The notes under the pieces were generated by a model. The model saw only the letters and a list, made by a program, of their open reading frames with translations, had not been told where the DNA came from and did no database searches. Shown here in pieces: positions 15,343-16,936 of a DNA stretch of 16,936 nucleotides (its first letter is position 1; every line of letters begins with the position of its first letter). The DNA is from Auxenochlorella pyrenoidosa (lineage: Eukaryota; Chlorophyta; Trebouxiophyceae; Chlorellales; Chlorellaceae). The position numbers and the translations under genes were made by a program. The stretch covers positions 213,013 to 229,948 of the forward strand of contig KQ482061.1 of NCBI GenBank assembly GCA_001430745.1, read 5' to 3'.

Positions 15343-16911
15343 TTACATCTCTTTCTTCAGCTCCTGGGAGGGAAGGACAGGAGGGCACCAGAGGCGGGAG
15401 AGAGGTGGGGGACAGGATTGCACGTTACGGCACACCGCCACGCCACAGAACGTTCTGCAGCCAGGAGCTCTGCAAGCGCCCCCGCCAGGGTGTGAAGGCA
15501 GGCCCCAGCTGCCCTCTGCCTGCGCGCTTCTACTCTCCCCTCCTCCTTGCCTGCATCTGGATGTCGGTGCCATGCGAGGCAGCCTCTGCGGGCTCTGCGG
15601 GCGCAGCCGTTTTGTTGGGGGAGGCAGCGGTGGCGGGCGTGCGGGCGCCTGCTTTAGAGGTCACCTCTCGCCCCACAGAGGGCTCGCGGTCGGCACGCCC
15701 AGGCTCGGTGGCGGTGATCTCTGCACGGCAGCGGAAAGGGGGGGATTCATGGTACGAGCAGCGTGCTCAAAACCTTGGGTTGTGAGGCAGGCGCAATTCG
15801 TGGTTTGCAGCTGTCGATCAGGCAGAATGGTAGCGTGCCCAAGCCCGCTCCCCCACCCACCACCCCACCCCACCCCTACCCCACCAGAGCGCTCAGTGAG
15901 CTCCTGCAGGCGCGCCTCGGCCTCCAGGCGGCGCACCGCCTCTCGATAGAATGCGGCCAGGAAGCTGCGAAGCAAGAGCGGAGCAGCAAGGTGCCCGCGC
16001 TGGGCGCGCTGTGGGACGCACCCAGGAAGGCGGCTGCGGGCCACACGCGCGCACACGCACGCGCGCACAGCGCCGGGGGCGCAGAGGACCAGGCCAGGTG
16101 CGGCGCGCACACGCGCGGTGCACGCGCACAGTGGCGGGGGCGCGGGGGCGGCGCATGGGCGGCACTCACGCCCAGGCGGAGAAGGCAAAGGCAGACAGCC
16201 AGAGGTTGCGCTCGGCGCGCCAGCGCTTGGACAGGAAGCTGCGGCAGCGCGAAGGGCGCCACAATCCACCCGACGTCAGAAGTCAAGCAGACGGGCGGAG
16301 CAGGATGGAGGCCGAGCTGGCAGTCAAGGTACCAAACGCAGGGCAAGCCCTGTGCAGGCAGGCGGGTACGCGAGCAGGGCGGCCGCACAGCGAGACAGCA
16401 CTTGCCTGATCTCGGCGTTGGGCGTTGTAAAGGTCATGCCATCCTTCTGCTGGTGGTAAAGGTGCACCTGGCGGGCACTGCCTGCGCGCAGCAGGGCAGC
16501 CAGGAGCGCAGGAGGCACGGAGGGTTGGCCAGCCGGCCAGCCGGCCAGCCTGCCCTTCAGGCCGCCACAGATACCCCCTCTGCTGCATCGATCGTCCAAG
16601 CCTCCTGCCCTTCGAAACCAGCTGGCTTGTGCAGGGTTGCGGCCGAACCACAGGTGCCAAGAGGCGCCGCTGTGTACAGCAAAGGCATCGGATGATGAGT
16701 GCGTTGGCGGCTCATGCAGCACGACGTGCATGCGACAGATTGCATGCTGCCAGAACCGCGGCCCTGCCCGCCCCCACGAGGCGGCGCCGGCTGCTCACTG
16801 AGAAAGGCGACCGCGGTGAGCCACAGCATGACGTGCAGCAGCTTGAAGGCGCCCATGATGGGCACGTCGAAGACGCGCTGCGTGAACATGAGCGTGCCGC
16901 GCCGCACGGTG
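15343..16911 (-). CDS. BAP31-like ER membrane protein with C-terminal KKxx signal (partial, 5' end outside window)
   Basis: Six exons on the minus strand: 16911-16799, 16481-16406, 16238-16170, 15964-15885, 15720-15551, 15363-15343; about 175 residues are visible. Exon 16911 is preceded by gcgcag, so an upstream exon with the start and first membrane helix is missing. The visible order is RVFDVPIMGAFKLLHVMLWL (second membrane segment), FLSKRWRAERNLWLSAFAFS (like the BAP31 KLFRAQRNLYIAGFSLLLSF motif and third helix), FLAAFYREAVRRLEAEARLQ (start of the cytosolic helix/coiled coil), an Ala/Pro/Glu-rich stretch, and ELKKEM at the end. Lys at -3 and -4 gives a dilysine ER-retrieval signal, as in human BAP31 (KKEE). 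BAP31 proteins are ER cargo-sorting and quality-control factors. The cytosolic part is shorter than in animals. The two introns 16239-16405 and 15364-15550 have GC donors. The gene converges on the expansin-FAS1 gene. Confidence 0.83.
15364..15550 (-). other. GC-AG last intron of the BAP31-like gene
   Basis: The junction is ATGCAG|GCAAGG ... cctcccag|GAG, phase 0. It joins TDIQMQ to ELKKEM-stop and so creates the dilysine terminus. Confidence 0.72.
16042..16069. repeat. Alternating CA/CG tract, possible Z-DNA
   Basis: Twenty-eight bases of strictly alternating pyrimidine-purine (CACACGCGCG type) in an intron of the BAP31-like gene (15965-16169). A second, less regular CG/CA tract follows at 16097-16130. 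Confidence 0.7.
16239..16405 (-). other. GC-AG intron in the BAP31-like gene
   Basis: The junction is ATCAG|GCAAGT ... ctgccgcag|CTTCC, phase 2, a perfect GC-donor consensus. It joins TTPNAEI-S to FLSKRWRAERNLW. The GT four bases on gives the wrong frame for the conserved RAERN block. Confidence 0.8.
16527..16550 (+). repeat. Three tandem copies of GGCCAGCC
   Basis: Three exact 8-bp units within the intron 16482-16798 of the BAP31-like gene. Confidence 0.85.
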
Positions 16912-16936
16912 CTGCGCGGGGCGGGGCGGGGGTGGC

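Noticed and set aside
16527..16550. Transposon end or target repeat
   Set aside because: Three exact 8-mers in tandem within an intron, with no inverted ends or transposase nearby.

Overview
The window looks like nuclear DNA of a green alga, most likely a Chlorella-type trebouxiophyte; that placement is inference. The sequence is very GC-rich. Every gene is cut into many short exons by introns of roughly 90-400 bp. The gene content is eukaryotic: an organellar-type MnmE, a CLYBL-like mitochondrial enzyme, a BAP31-like ER protein, and two secreted cell-wall or extracellular-matrix type proteins. I built all exon models by hand, from splice sites, reading phase and recognisable protein-family motifs.

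Six genes alternate strictly in strand. Left to right: (1) the 3' half of a tRNA-modification GTPase MnmE (+, 80-1323, 5' end outside the window); (2) a complete ten-exon CLYBL/CitE-type citramalyl-CoA lyase (-, 1889-5011, 341 aa); (3) an unrecognised single-pass membrane protein (+, 5258-6490, 306 aa); (4) a secreted protein with a GIN/DUF2807 adhesin-head-like repeat region and a Pro-rich tail (-, 7078-10179, 434 aa); (5) a secreted expansin-like protein fused through a Pro-rich linker to a fasciclin (FAS1) domain (+, 10429-14908, about 693 aa); (6) a BAP31-like ER membrane protein ending in a KKxx retrieval signal (-, 15343-16911, 5' end outside the window). This gives three tail-to-tail pairs and two head-to-head pairs. 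The head-to-head pairs share compact spacers of 246 and 249 bp. The second spacer separates the two predicted wall/matrix genes and carries a perfect 8-bp inverted repeat almost exactly at its midpoint.

The most striking observations are these. First, 8 of the 39 complete introns use a GC donor (always AG|GCRAG), and each is supported by protein motifs and phase. Second, one gene encodes an expansin-FAS1 fusion in which the usual expansin HFD-type aspartate appears replaced by tyrosine. Third, three degenerate copies of the MnmE C-terminal 'FSRFCIGK' coding segment lie just past the MnmE stop codon, and two of them keep the open frame and the functional cysteine. Fourth, complementary CCCA- and TGGG-rich tracts flank a single exon of the FAS1 domain. 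No tRNA, rRNA, CRISPR array, transposon or prokaryotic operon structure was seen.
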